A stretch of 64,000 nt of DNA from an uncultured Bacteroidaceae bacterium (GCA_934271655.1 CAKQRW010000003.1:1-64000); one strand, 5' to 3'. Positions 20,501 through 29,397 are shown, counted from the stretch's first letter. Notes: generated from the sequence alone by a model not told the origin. Numbers and translations: made by a program.

Positions 20501-20642
20501 CAAGACCACTGAGTTGCGCGAGGCCATCGACTATGCCGACATGGTGGTGCAGTATGTCAACGACGGCTCTGGCACACACGACCTCATCACAAAGGCCACT
20601 AAGCGACTCTCTGAGGCTCTGAAGGGAGTGAAATCAGAGTAA
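17598..20642 (+). CDS. Secreted GH127-type beta-L-arabinofuranosidase (DUF1680)
   Basis: This 1014-residue secreted enzyme has a signal peptide, a bacterial Ig-like domain (about 45-140), a (alpha/alpha)6-barrel catalytic region (about 150-760) and a C-terminal FIVAR-like helical segment (about 870-1010). The zinc-cysteine site of GH127/GH146 is visible: Glu549 and Cys551 in NETCCAYN, then Cys619-Cys620 in STCCGGTGAENH, where family members use a cysteine nucleophile. It would release L-arabinofuranose from plant glycans or glycoproteins. The start at 17598 gives a clean signal peptide. No SusC/SusD pair is adjacent, so the substrate cannot be read from context. Confidence 0.87.
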   Translation: MKRNINLILSSVVCLGITAPMCTQASEASLAPLSVAKQKQRSIKKVLPVTVETPEGTVPRLPWQVWVTYSDGSHEWRQVKWENYMRATEEAEADPQKTPAGSEYIVEGHVIGDNTTDKGYPLTAKVRVTSAVAPLAMADGASSITNSWTAPDCKPTASPLPLKEVSINGKNRLTSNRDLNIRTLLSWDITQQLYNYRDTYGLPTDGYTVADGWDSPTTKLKGHGSGHYMSSLAFAFASCDPDKETTEKTELRNRIRRMVDELRACQERTFVWDSTLNRYREARDYAPEEELKKMGGSWADFDRYKKDYRNYGYGYLNAIPAAHPALIEKYAPYNNEEGVWAPYYTIHKQLAGLIDIANNIDDKEIADKALLIAKDMGLWVWNRMHYRTYVKEDGTKAERQARPGNRYEMWNMYIAGEVGGMAESLSRLSEMVSDKEEKAKLIEAANCFDTPALFGPLSVNVDDIRTRHANQHIPMITGALRSYRGNCSPYYYNIAYNFWNMMQGKYVYATGGVGNGEMFRQPYSQILSMNTSVMSDRQRDIYPNPDINETCCAYNLAKLTKDLNCFDPDNAEYMDYYERVLYNQIVGSLHPEHWAVTYQYAVGMNAIKPFGNETPQSTCCGGTGAENHVKYQEAAYFTGGDTMWVGLYMPTTAHWADKGVTIEQDCQWPAQSSVITVKTNGQSSTKFTLKLRVPYWATEGFDIRLNGKSIAKSYQPSSYAAIENREWKDGDKIEVTMPFTKHINWGPDKMDLAATGKNEVRTPFAPQWVGAVMYGPLVMATSDVTEWKDADVTVSSTLKELEVKETGATDNTGDKLYTLQLHTPAKGTITFTPDYYQTGHATHYLRIDQQNGTKKKASKGVDKTALEQALALANERIENQNAWNAMSVKVPAFSPWAPNGFARLLEQVKKAKEVNAMDKKSLTQESVNAAVSALNVAINTMRPGNLAEPEDLSQLLPMLTGAKENVPNKTTELREAIDYADMVVQYVNDGSGTHDLITKATKRLSEALKGVKSE

Positions 20643-20712
20643 AAGTGAGGTGTGGGATGTATTTTTTCTGCAAATTGCTTTAATATTAGTGGGAAATATC
20701 TTAAATTTGCAC

Positions 20713-20720
20713 TAATTTTG
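20713..20720 (+). promoter_or_regulatory. Probable -7 box (TAATTTTG) of the TPR gene
   Basis: TAATTTTG lies 29 bases before the TPR gene start. No clear -33 element is present. Confidence 0.4.
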
Positions 20721-20749
20721 CGACTGAAAGAAAAATAATCAAACATATC

Positions 20750-21436
20750 ATGACAAAAAAGATTCAACAACCAACAGCAACAGATGAGCCAATAGCACTC
20801 GACGTGCAACTCAACAAGAGCGAGGCTTTCATCGAGAAGAATTGGAAAAAACTCGCAGCAGTGCTCGGAGCAGTAGTGGTGGTCGTAGCAGGCTTCTACA
20901 TCTACAAGCACATACTCGCAGGCAAGGAGGTAGACGCACAGAAGGCCATCGCCTCAGCGCAGACAGCATTCGCCCAGCAGCAGTATGACCAGGCTCTCAA
21001 CGGTGATGGCAACAGCAAGGGATTCATCAAGATTATCAACGAGTTTGGCGGCACTAAGACAGCCAACCTGGCAAAGCTCTACGCAGGACTCTCATACGCC
21101 AAGACTGGCAAGGTGGACGAGGCTATCAAGTATCTTGAGGACTTCTCCGCACAGGACGACCAGATGATCTCACCCGAAGCAGTGGCAGCGCTCGGCAATC
21201 TCTACATCCAGAAGGGCGACACCCAGAAGGGCATCGACAAACTGGTGGAAGCTGCCGACATGGCCGACAACGACGCCATCAGCCCAATATGCCTGCTCCA
21301 GGCTGGCGAGGCTTACGAGTCTATCAACAATAACGACAAGGCCATTGAGCTGTACAAGAAGATAGAGAAGACTTACTTCCGCAGCAACCTGGCTAAAGAC
21401 ATAGACAAGTATATCGAGCGCGCCACAAAGAAGTAA
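20750..21436 (+). CDS. Membrane-anchored tetratricopeptide repeat protein
   Basis: This 228-residue protein has one N-terminal transmembrane segment (about 39-60, LAAVLGAVVVVVAGFYIY). Its extracytoplasmic domain contains TPR-like helical pairs (for example NLAKLYAGLSYAKTGKVDEAIKYLEDF). Architecture and length resemble the YfgM/Bacteroidales TPR family that accompanies protein export and envelope folding. No partner is encoded nearby. The TPR assignment is good; the biological role is inferred. Confidence 0.8.
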   Translation: MTKKIQQPTATDEPIALDVQLNKSEAFIEKNWKKLAAVLGAVVVVVAGFYIYKHILAGKEVDAQKAIASAQTAFAQQQYDQALNGDGNSKGFIKIINEFGGTKTANLAKLYAGLSYAKTGKVDEAIKYLEDFSAQDDQMISPEAVAALGNLYIQKGDTQKGIDKLVEAADMADNDAISPICLLQAGEAYESINNNDKAIELYKKIEKTYFRSNLAKDIDKYIERATKK

Positions 21437-21478
21437 CGGGCTACTTTCACATGGCGAGCCGCATGACAGACGGCAGAG

Positions 21479-21501
21479 TGAGCCTTACTAAAAAAGGCTC
21501 A
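21479..21501 (+). terminator. Possible terminator after the TPR gene
   Basis: A TGAGCCTT/AAGGCTCA stem (21479-21486 with 21494-21501) starts 42 bases after the stop. The following T-run is weak. Confidence 0.4.
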
Positions 21502-21525
21502 TTCCACACCAACAAAAGAATATAT

Positions 21526-21662
21526 ATAGGAAAGTTATTTGGACACCAAAACATGGTCTCTGATAGCTTTCCTATATTTTTAGTTGGAAAAGCCATCCTT
21601 ATTTCAAGACATCCCATTCTTGTTTCAGATAGCCTTCCTATATCTTAGTTGGAAAAGCCATC
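21526..21662. repeat. Duplicated 35-bp unit plus inverted partial copy upstream of ribH
   Basis: Near-identical direct copies occupy 21562-21597 and 21628-21662 (CTTCCTATAT and AGTTGGAAAAGCCATC recur). An inverted partial copy at about 21512-21537 can pair with the first. Nothing else is seen in 21437-21823, and there is no FMN-riboswitch-like conserved core. Confidence 0.55.
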
Positions 21663-21823
21663 ACATCCACAACAGCCAGAAGATGGCACAGGCACTCGCC
21701 CATCAAGACATGCCCCGTCATGCCACCAGAAGGCGCCGCGACCGACATGCCACTCCATCGAGGCGGGCTATGCAGTCACTCCATCAACACGAATAAACCA
21801 ATCACTCATTAATACGAACAACC

Positions 21824-22315
21824 ATGGCAACAAAAAACCACAATCTCTCAGACTACGACATCAACTCAGTACCAGACGCTAAAGGGATGAAGATAGGCAT
21901 CGTAGTAGCTGAATGGAACGAGAACATCACAGCAGCCCTGCTCGCAGGCGCAAAAGACACACTCATCAAAAACGGCGTCGAGGCCAGCGACATCAATGTG
22001 ATGACAGTGCCAGGCAGCTTCGAACTCGTGTATGGCGCAGCACAGATGGTGAAGACAGGCGTAGACGCGGTGATAGCCATCGGATGCGTCATACGTGGTG
22101 ACACTCCACACGACCGCTACATATGCCAAGGCGTCACCGCTGGCCTGGCTCAGCTCAACGCCACACAAGACGTTCCTGTCATCTACGGCCTCATCACCAC
22201 CCTCGACATGCAGCAGGCCGAAGACCGCGCTGGAGGCAAGATGGGCAACAAGGGCGACGAGTGCGCCGTGACAGCCATCAAGATGATTGACTTCAAGCGA
22301 AAGATTCAGGCATAA
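21824..22315 (+). CDS. ribH: 6,7-dimethyl-8-ribityllumazine synthase
   Basis: This 163-residue enzyme condenses 5-amino-6-ribitylamino-uracil with 3,4-dihydroxy-2-butanone-4-phosphate, the penultimate step of riboflavin synthesis. It forms cytoplasmic icosahedral or pentameric assemblies. Hallmarks include VAEWNENIT, PGSFELVYGAAQM and AIGCVIRGDTPHDRYIC with the catalytic His. Length is typical. No other riboflavin gene is adjacent; it lies between the TPR gene and tamB in the same direction. Confidence 0.95.
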   Translation: MATKNHNLSDYDINSVPDAKGMKIGIVVAEWNENITAALLAGAKDTLIKNGVEASDINVMTVPGSFELVYGAAQMVKTGVDAVIAIGCVIRGDTPHDRYICQGVTAGLAQLNATQDVPVIYGLITTLDMQQAEDRAGGKMGNKGDECAVTAIKMIDFKRKIQA

Positions 22316-22361
22316 GCCCTAACGCAAATACACAGGCATGCCGTGAAAGGGAAGAAGGCAT

Positions 22362-22371
22362 GCACCTACTT
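22362..22371. repeat. Vestigial R185 end
   Basis: GCACCTACTT followed by A matches the right tip of R185. Only ten bases survive, 20 bases before the tamB start, so this could be chance. Confidence 0.3.
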
Positions 22372-22391
22372 AACACATACAGAAGAGACAA

Positions 22392-25300
22392 GTGCTGAAA
22401 AGAATAGAAAAAACCCTCGTTCATATCATCGGGACAATAGTGGCCATATACGCCGCTATTGTCCTGCTGTTCAGTCTGCCATCCATGCAAGAGAAGCTGG
22501 CAGGGGCGGCGGAGAGCATACTGACCGACACCTTCAAGTCGCAAGTGGAGATAGGCAGCATCAACCTTGGATTCCTCAACAGAATCATTGTCAACGACAT
22601 GGTCATACATGAGCCTTCAGGCAAGGAGATGCTGACCGTGTCGCGCGTGTCGGCAAGCGTCAACCTGCTATCCCTGATGTATGGACAGATAAACATCGGC
22701 ACAGCACAGCTCTTCGGCGTGAAGGCCTCGCTCTATCGCAAGACACCAGACAGCGCGCCCAACTACCAGTTCCTTGTCGACGCTCTCTCCAGCAATAAGA
22801 GCGACGAGCCATCACAGATAGACCTCCAGCTCGGCACGCTCATCATGCGCCACGCCAATGTGAGGTATGACGTGAAGTCTCTGCCCGTCAAGCTTCACCA
22901 GATAGACACCAACCACATCCATCTGAGAGACTGCGGCATGAACCTATACATCCACTGCCTCAAGAACGACACCGTCAGCATGGCTGTCAAACGTCTCAGG
23001 GCAATGGAGGAGACATCCGGACTGCGCATCACCGACATGCAACTGACATTGGCTGCTGGCAAGACACAGGCCCTGCTGTCGGGGCTGCACCTGGAGACAA
23101 AACAGTCGGAACTGACACTCGACACCCTGTCGCTCCGCTACCCTACCTTCAGCGCTGACAGCGCATTCGCCATCCACAGCACAGAGATAAAGGGCCAACT
23201 ATGCTTTGACGACATAGCCCCCATCGCGCCACGCCTGCGCAGCATCGGCAGCATTCCACATTTTTCCCTCGCCATCAACGGCGATGACAGAATGCTCCAC
23301 ATCAGCCCCATCAGCATCAGCACCGACGAGAACGACTTCCATCTGGCATCAAACATCAAGATAGAGCATGCGCTCAATCAGGGACAGCGGAGAGTGGAAG
23401 CCGACATCAGCCGCCTCGACATAGGCACAGACATGATGAGGCAACTGGCCAACACAGCCAAATGGGACAACGACTCGCTCATCAGCAATGTGGCACACAT
23501 ATATTTTAAAGGACATATAGACATGGCAGCCGACGGACGCCGCATATCATCGGAAGGCACACTCCACACCGGCATAGGCAGCGCACAGTATGTCATGGCT
23601 CTGACAGAAGACAAACTGCTGCGTGCCAAGGTGAGCGGAGACAGCATATGCATCGGACCGCTGCTGGGCTGCGAACCGCTTGGCGCCGCCTCGTTCGACA
23701 TCGATGCCGCGGTCAACACCTCGGCCACGAAGCCACTTCCCGAAGGCGAGGCCACATGCCACGTGCACAACATCACCTTCAGCGGATACAGATACCAGAA
23801 CATCAGCGTCACAGCCCACAGCTCCGCACACAATGCCAGCGCCACCATCAGCGTAGACGACGACAATGTGGCGCTGAAGGCAGACATGGCCTACAAGGAC
23901 ACTGATGAGAAAGGTCTGCAACTTAGCATGCTGCTCGACCGTCTGCACCTCAGCCGTCTCAACATAGCCGGCGCTCCTAAGATTGACAACCTGAGTCTCG
24001 GCATAGAGATGGACGCATCGGGACCAGACCTCAAGCACATGTACGGACACGCTGACATCAGCGACATCAATGTGGCTGCCGACAGCACCCACATCCACCT
24101 GGACGGACTCAGCATGAGAGCCGTGCGACAAGGCGGCCGCATGAGCCATTACACCATCGACAGCGACTTTCTGCACGCAAGCGTGGAGGGAGAGACAGAC
24201 ATGGCTGGCATAGCCAGCAGCGTGACCAACCAACTGGCCATGCACCTGCCCATCCTTTTCCACCACCAGCCCACAGACACACACACTGCCTTCACCTACG
24301 AGGCCACGCTCACCAGCTCGCCTTCCCTAAGACAGGCTGGCAAGATGCTTGGCATCAGCCTCGACCCCATCCAGCCTGTCAGAGTCTTCGGACATGTCGA
24401 CACCAGACACGACGAGATGACAATGAAGGCAAGCGCCCCATGCATCACATACAATGGCGAGCAGTATGACGACGTGGCACTGGCCTGCACCGCCACACCG
24501 CACAACATGAACGTTCACGCCATGGCCTCCACCTTCAAGGAGAGCATGGATGAGGAGGAGCCCTCTGAATCCATGAAGCTCGACGTGGCAGCAGACATAC
24601 ACAATAACCGCATAGCCTCAGACATCTACCTCAACACGCGCGGACGCAACAGCATCGCCATGCAGCTGCTTCCCGTCGTGCAACTGAAAGACTCGCTCGG
24701 CAAGATGAAGACCGACGTGAGACTGAGGCACTCACATGCCATAATCAATGACACCACATGGACTGTGTCGCCATCGAGAGTGGTGATATATGGCTCCGAC
24801 ATCGAATGCCACAACGTGAAGTTTGCCAACGACAATTCAAGAAGCTACATGACCGTCAACGGCAAGGCCTCCAAACTGGACACCGACTCACTGGTAGCCA
24901 CGCTCAACGACATAGAGATAAAGTACATACTCTCCATGATAGACTTCGACGCCGTGCGCTTTGCCGGCAAGGCATCAGGCCAAGCCGTGGTGAAGAATGT
25001 GCTCGGTGGCGGCATACCCGACCTGCGCGCCAGCATCTCCGTCAAGAACTTGTCTGTGCAGGAGGGAACACTCGGCGATGCCATCATCACGGCACGCTGG
25101 GACAAGGATGTGGACGGCATATCAGTGGACGGCAGGATAGTGGACCTCTATGAGGCTCCAGTGGCCCTGACAGGCCTAAGCCGCAAGATGACAGGCATCA
25201 CTACTGTGGGCGGATGGATCTCTCCGTCTAAGAACGACATACATCTCGACATCAACACGATGAACACCAACGCCAAGTTTCTGCATGGCTTCCTGGGCAG

Positions 25301-26942
25301 CGTGTTCAAAGAGATTGACGGATATGTCAGCGGCCCTATCAGCGTCGTGGGTCCTCTCAACAACATCAATATCGTGGGCACCGCTGTGCCTAATCTCAAC
25401 ATGCGCCTGAGAGCCACCAATGTGCCATACCACATAGAGGGCGACACCATACACCTCAAGCCCTACCTGTTCGACTTCTCTGACATCGGCGTCTACGACC
25501 GCTACGGCCACCGCTCCACTCTCAACGGCAAGGTGACTCACCGCAACATGAAGAACTTCAGCTACCGCTTTGACGTGGCGCTGAAGAACCTGCTCGCCTA
25601 TGACGAGAAGGAGTTCAACGCCGACAAGTTCCTCGCCACAGTCTTTGCCGACGGCACACTCAGCATCGACGGCTCTGACGGCCATCCGCTCTATGTCAAC
25701 GCAAGCGTGACACCTACCCGCGGCTCTGTCTTTGCCTACGATGCCGCCACGCCCGACGCCATCATGGGCAACAGCTTCATCGAGTTTCACGACCGCGACT
25801 CCATCATGGCTGCCGCACAGCAGGCCAAGGAGCGGATAGCGCGCGAACAGGAAGCACAGCAGAACAAAGACTCGCTCGCCATACTCAAAGAGGCGAAGAA
25901 GAACTACAGCAGCGACATCTTCATCAACTTCGACATCAACCTCACCCCAGCCTGCGAAGTGAAGCTGAGGATGGACAACATTGATGACGGATACATGAAG
26001 ACCTACGGCAACGCCAAGCTGACGGCCAAGTGGTACAACAAGGGAGCCTTCCAACTGTTTGGCAACTACAACATCCAGTCGGGTTCCTACCGCCTCTACC
26101 TGCAGGACATCATCTTCCGCGACCTCGCCCTGCAGCCAGGCTCGGCGGTGGAATTCAACGGCAACCCCTTCGATGCCAACATACACCTCATCTGTCACCA
26201 CACCATCAATTCGGTGCCTCTGAGCGACCTCACATCCACCACAGCCTTCTCACAAAACAACAAGGCCAAGGTGGTGTGCATACTCGACATCACCGGCAAA
26301 CTGGGCAACATGGACTTCAAGTTCAACATGGACATACCCAACGTGAGCGAGGAGACACGACAGCTGGTGCGCTCCACCATCAACAGCGAGGAGGAGATGA
26401 ATACACAGATGATATACCTGCTGGGCTTCGGACGCTTCTATCCTAACGAATACATGCGCAACAACGGCGGCGGCAATTCTGGCCAAGCCATGAACTCGCT
26501 GCTGTCATCCACCCTGAGCGGACAGATAAACCAGATGCTGGGCAACATGCTGGGCAATGTGCAGAACTGGAACTTCGGCTCGTCACTCTCTACCGGCGAG
26601 AAGGGATGGGACGACCTTGACGTGGAGGGTCTGCTCTCTGGCCGCCTGTTCAACGAGCGGCTGCTCATCAACGGTGCCTTCGGATACCGCGACAACGCCA
26701 TGACCAACCAAGGCAACTTCATCGGTGACTTTGAGGTGAAATGGCGCATGAACCAGAACGGCAACCTCTATCTCAAGGCATACAACCAGACCAACGACCG
26801 CTACTTCACCAAGGCTACGCTCAACACACAAGGCCTCGGACTCTCATGGCAGCACAGCTTCGAACTATTCAGGCACAACGCCGCTGTGAGCGGCAGCAAG
26901 AAGAAGAACAAGAAGAAAGCTGCGGCTGAGAAGAAGAAATGA
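22392..26942 (+). CDS. tamB: TamB-like translocation and assembly protein (DUF490)
   Basis: This 1516-residue envelope protein has an N-terminal inner-membrane anchor (about 8-30, VHIIGTIVAIYAAIVLLFSL), a very long beta-rich periplasmic region of the AsmA/TamB type, and the C-terminal DUF490 domain (about 1130-1470). The latter contains the Bacteroidetes-typical SEEEMNTQMIYLLGFGRFYP. TamB-like proteins bridge the two membranes and are implicated in phospholipid transport and outer membrane protein assembly. The start is GTG at 22392, just before the anchor. The tail ends in a Lys-rich tract. No tamA-like gene is in the window. Confidence 0.9.
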   Translation: MLKRIEKTLVHIIGTIVAIYAAIVLLFSLPSMQEKLAGAAESILTDTFKSQVEIGSINLGFLNRIIVNDMVIHEPSGKEMLTVSRVSASVNLLSLMYGQINIGTAQLFGVKASLYRKTPDSAPNYQFLVDALSSNKSDEPSQIDLQLGTLIMRHANVRYDVKSLPVKLHQIDTNHIHLRDCGMNLYIHCLKNDTVSMAVKRLRAMEETSGLRITDMQLTLAAGKTQALLSGLHLETKQSELTLDTLSLRYPTFSADSAFAIHSTEIKGQLCFDDIAPIAPRLRSIGSIPHFSLAINGDDRMLHISPISISTDENDFHLASNIKIEHALNQGQRRVEADISRLDIGTDMMRQLANTAKWDNDSLISNVAHIYFKGHIDMAADGRRISSEGTLHTGIGSAQYVMALTEDKLLRAKVSGDSICIGPLLGCEPLGAASFDIDAAVNTSATKPLPEGEATCHVHNITFSGYRYQNISVTAHSSAHNASATISVDDDNVALKADMAYKDTDEKGLQLSMLLDRLHLSRLNIAGAPKIDNLSLGIEMDASGPDLKHMYGHADISDINVAADSTHIHLDGLSMRAVRQGGRMSHYTIDSDFLHASVEGETDMAGIASSVTNQLAMHLPILFHHQPTDTHTAFTYEATLTSSPSLRQAGKMLGISLDPIQPVRVFGHVDTRHDEMTMKASAPCITYNGEQYDDVALACTATPHNMNVHAMASTFKESMDEEEPSESMKLDVAADIHNNRIASDIYLNTRGRNSIAMQLLPVVQLKDSLGKMKTDVRLRHSHAIINDTTWTVSPSRVVIYGSDIECHNVKFANDNSRSYMTVNGKASKLDTDSLVATLNDIEIKYILSMIDFDAVRFAGKASGQAVVKNVLGGGIPDLRASISVKNLSVQEGTLGDAIITARWDKDVDGISVDGRIVDLYEAPVALTGLSRKMTGITTVGGWISPSKNDIHLDINTMNTNAKFLHGFLGSVFKEIDGYVSGPISVVGPLNNINIVGTAVPNLNMRLRATNVPYHIEGDTIHLKPYLFDFSDIGVYDRYGHRSTLNGKVTHRNMKNFSYRFDVALKNLLAYDEKEFNADKFLATVFADGTLSIDGSDGHPLYVNASVTPTRGSVFAYDAATPDAIMGNSFIEFHDRDSIMAAAQQAKERIAREQEAQQNKDSLAILKEAKKNYSSDIFINFDINLTPACEVKLRMDNIDDGYMKTYGNAKLTAKWYNKGAFQLFGNYNIQSGSYRLYLQDIIFRDLALQPGSAVEFNGNPFDANIHLICHHTINSVPLSDLTSTTAFSQNNKAKVVCILDITGKLGNMDFKFNMDIPNVSEETRQLVRSTINSEEEMNTQMIYLLGFGRFYPNEYMRNNGGGNSGQAMNSLLSSTLSGQINQMLGNMLGNVQNWNFGSSLSTGEKGWDDLDVEGLLSGRLFNERLLINGAFGYRDNAMTNQGNFIGDFEVKWRMNQNGNLYLKAYNQTNDRYFTKATLNTQGLGLSWQHSFELFRHNAAVSGSKKKNKKKAAAEKKK

Positions 26943-26996
26943 CGGGCCGCGACGTGGCAGCACAAGCGTGGACACACCAGTGTCTACTACATTGCC

Positions 26997-27106
26997 ATAG
27001 CTGGTAAAAAAAGTGCGCCCTGTAAGCACAAAAGTCCTTTTATCATCAAGACTTTTGTGCTTACAGGGCGCTTCGTATTTTTATATTAGACTGCTGTACC
27101 AGCTAT
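26997..27106. terminator. Strong hairpin terminator after tamB, within an outer inverted repeat
   Basis: A perfect 22-bp stem (27015-27036 with 27050-27071) lies 73 bases past the tamB stop. It is enclosed by a second inverted repeat, ATAGCTGGTA (26997-27006) with TACCAGCTAT (27097-27106). It can serve tamB and the convergent tcdA. The remaining 27107-27288 is A/T-rich with two ATATATGYCATGCTCA copies at about 27150 and 27169. Confidence 0.8.
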
Positions 27107-27288
27107 AGGCCAGCTTAGCGCTTCATATCACACATATATATACGTCTTATATATGCCATGCTCACATTATATATGTCATGCTCATAGTCAGCCAGTATTG
27201 GTTTGAGAATATTTCATGCTTCCATGTCAGATGACTAAAGGAATGCCTTCTCGTTCCTTTTGACTATAAGAGCGCGGCCACGCGGTCA

Positions 27289-28176
27289 CTACACGTCAGG
27301 ACACATATCCTCAGCCGGCTTGTCCTGCCTCACAATGGCGTCAATCACCATACCCGCCATCGACATTCCGAAGATAGCCGTGATATGACACAGCGAACCA
27401 TTGATCTGAGCCTTAGACGTGCACCACTCATGCTCCACCAGCTTCTGGTCGCCAGGAGCGTCATATCTGGCAGAATCCGTGCCACGCTCACCGCTCAGCA
27501 GCTTGGCCTTAGGACACAGACAGCCGCCTGTGCCGCACGCATGGTTCACTCCCCTGTTCTGCATGGGCTGCTCCTCGCTGTAGACACACCAGAACTTGCG
27601 TGACGGATAAGTGCCCTGCTTCTTGAACTTTCTCCTGATGGCACGCGCCAGCGGGTCTCCCTTAATCTTCCAGAATTCAGCCTTCCTCACCTGGAAAGGA
27701 TCCATCCTCAATGCCGCCCCCATCGACGAGATGAATGTGATGTGGCGCGGCAAGCTGGTGGCACGCAGTATAAGGTCGGCCTTCTCGCTCAGCGAGTCAA
27801 TGGCGTCTATGATGAAGTCATAGTCCTCCATGTGAAACGACTCCGCGCTCGCTGGCTCATAAATCTTCTGCATGGCCACAATCTCAGCGTTAGGGTTTAT
27901 CTCCAGCAAACGCGAGCGCAGCGCCTCCACCTTCACCTGGCCCACAGTCTTGGAAGTGGCCATCAGCTGGCGGTTGCAGTTAGTCACACACACACGGTCT
28001 GAATCCACAATGGTGATGTGCCTCACGCCACTGCGCACAAGACACTCAGCACACCATGAACCTACGCCTCCAAGACCAAACACCAGCACCTTCGCGCTCA
28101 TTATCCTGTCCAAAGCGTCATTGCCCAAAAGAAGTTCGGTGCGCCGTTGCGCACCTCGCTCAAATGTTGAAATCAT
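27289..28176 (-). CDS. tcdA: tRNA threonylcarbamoyladenosine dehydratase (TcdA/YgdL-like)
   Basis: This 295-residue E1-like enzyme converts t6A37 of tRNA to its cyclic form (ct6A) using ATP. The Rossmann/adenylation motif VFGLGGVGSWCAECLVRSG lies near residue 33, followed by IVDSDRVCVTNCNRQLMA. A Cys-rich loop near residue 220 (HACGTGGCLCP) could bind a metal. The frame is open to 28275, but the start at 28176 matches family N-termini and lies downstream of a -7 box at 28212-28219. Confidence 0.88.
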   Translation of the reverse strand: MISTFERGAQRRTELLLGNDALDRIMSAKVLVFGLGGVGSWCAECLVRSGVRHITIVDSDRVCVTNCNRQLMATSKTVGQVKVEALRSRLLEINPNAEIVAMQKIYEPASAESFHMEDYDFIIDAIDSLSEKADLILRATSLPRHITFISSMGAALRMDPFQVRKAEFWKIKGDPLARAIRRKFKKQGTYPSRKFWCVYSEEQPMQNRGVNHACGTGGCLCPKAKLLSGERGTDSARYDAPGDQKLVEHEWCTSKAQINGSLCHITAIFGMSMAGMVIDAIVRQDKPAEDMCPDV

Positions 28177-28211
28177 ATTATTCCTCTTGTCACTATAAAA
28201 ATTTATCCCAG

Positions 28212-28219
28212 CAAAGTTA
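28212..28219 (-). promoter_or_regulatory. Probable -7 box (TAACTTTG) of tcdA
   Basis: TAACTTTG on the minus strand lies 35 bases before the chosen ATG, supporting that start. The -33 box is unclear. Confidence 0.45.
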
Positions 28220-28315
28220 CGGCTTTTTATTAAATATTCCGCCAACGCCTGGCCTAAAAGCTCATTCTTTAACACTAAATTCGAGCAGCAGCCCTTCTGT
28301 TTCCTTTATTATGCG

Positions 28316-28323
28316 TATATTTG
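28316..28323 (+). promoter_or_regulatory. Probable -7 box (TATATTTG) of the Nim-like gene
   Basis: TATATTTG precedes the start of the flavoprotein gene by about 80 bases. The -33 region is only T-rich. Confidence 0.35.
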
Positions 28324-28405
28324 CATCATCAAATAATCAACACTGGGCAGGCTCAGCACTACCATCCTTGCACACCAGAGCCTGCCAAAAAAAACAATGA
28401 CAACC

Positions 28406-28927
28406 ATGAGAAAGGAATCAAGGGCTATGGACAGCCAATGGGCACTTGACGTGATGCGCAAGGCCCCTTACATCACAGTCAGTTTCACCGATGCCGACGG
28501 CCATGCATACGGCCTGCCACTCTCGCTGGCTTCTGAAGACGGGCAGCACTGGTACTTCCACTGCGCCCTGGAGGGCAAGAAGCTGGACGCCATAGCCGCC
28601 CACCCCGAGGTGTGCCTGTCGGCTGTGACACGGTGCGCTCCCACGGTAGGCCCCAAAGACGGCAGTTTCACACTTCAGTACAAGTCGGCCATAGCGTTCG
28701 GCACCGCACAGCTCGTCACCGACGACGAGGAGAAAGTGCACGGGCTGAGACTCATCAGCGAGCGTTTCCTGCCAGGACATATGGACGCTTTCGACAAGAG
28801 CGTGGAGCGTTCACTGGCACGCACAGCTGTGGTGCGCATCACACTCTCCGAACCTCCATGCGGAAAAAGGAAGCAGTATGACAGCAACGGCGACGAACTG
28901 AAATACGGACGTGAACCAGAAGCATGA
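28406..28927 (+). CDS. Pyridoxamine-5'-phosphate-oxidase-fold protein, NimA-like
   Basis: This 173-residue split-barrel flavin-binding protein resembles the Nim (5-nitroimidazole resistance) family. The N-terminal MRKESRAMD block, ITVSFTDADGHAYGLPLSL, HCALEGKKLDAIAAHPEVCLS and a late FLPGHMDAFDKSVERSLARTAVVRI all fit. Chromosomal Nim-like proteins are common in Bacteroidetes and usually do not by themselves prove metronidazole resistance. The start at 28406 is preferred; an in-frame ATG at 28397 is equally open. DUF4491 follows 67 bases on. Confidence 0.8.
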   Translation: MRKESRAMDSQWALDVMRKAPYITVSFTDADGHAYGLPLSLASEDGQHWYFHCALEGKKLDAIAAHPEVCLSAVTRCAPTVGPKDGSFTLQYKSAIAFGTAQLVTDDEEKVHGLRLISERFLPGHMDAFDKSVERSLARTAVVRITLSEPPCGKRKQYDSNGDELKYGREPEA

Positions 28928-28994
28928 GCCGCAAGCCTACAGACAAGCGACAGACAAGCGACAGACTCAAGACACAACATAATATACCGACAAG

Positions 28995-29303
28995 ATGAAC
29001 TACACAGGCTTAATCATAGCAGCCATCACCTTTCTGGTGATAGGTCTCTTCCACCCCATCGTCATCAAGAGCGAATACCACTTCGGCACCAAGTGCTGGT
29101 GGGTCTTTGCCCTTGCCGGCGCGGCCTTCATCGCTGCAAGCCTCCTGGTTGAAGACAGCACGCTGAGCCCTATACTGGGAGTCGTGGGATGCTCATGCCT
29201 ATGGAGCATACTCGAAATATTCGAGCAGAAGCAAAGAGTAGAGAAAGGCTGGTTTCCGATGAATCCTAAGAGGAAGGACGAATACAAGCGCAGGCAAGAC
29301 TGA
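28995..29303 (+). CDS. DUF4491 family membrane protein
   Basis: This 102-residue protein has three predicted membrane segments (about 4-25, 33-51, 59-76). The family pattern FHPIVIKSEYHFGTKCWW and the conserved C-terminal FEQKQRVEKGWFPMNPKR match DUF4491, a small Bacteroidetes family of unknown function. Length is typical. It shares direction with the Nim-like gene and is followed by a very strong hairpin. Confidence 0.85.
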   Translation: MNYTGLIIAAITFLVIGLFHPIVIKSEYHFGTKCWWVFALAGAAFIAASLLVEDSTLSPILGVVGCSCLWSILEIFEQKQRVEKGWFPMNPKRKDEYKRRQD

Positions 29304-29325
29304 CAGCTGCCTGTAAAAACGGCTT

Positions 29326-29397
29326 TTTTAGCGCTGGTGCGACAGAAATTTTTTTCTGGTGCGACAGAAAAAAATTTCTGTCGCACCAGCGCTAAAA
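29326..29397. terminator. Perfect 30-bp hairpin after the DUF4491 gene
   Basis: 29326-29355 pairs perfectly with 29368-29397. The 12-base loop CTGGTGCGACAG repeats a segment of the stem, so the sequence contains three copies of CTGGTGCGACAG (two direct, one inverted). T and A runs flank it on both sides. It starts 23 bases past the stop codon and works as a bidirectional terminator. Confidence 0.7.

Noticed and set aside
21437..21823. FMN riboswitch before ribH
   Set aside because: The conserved RFN core sequences are not present; only repeats and a weak terminator are seen.
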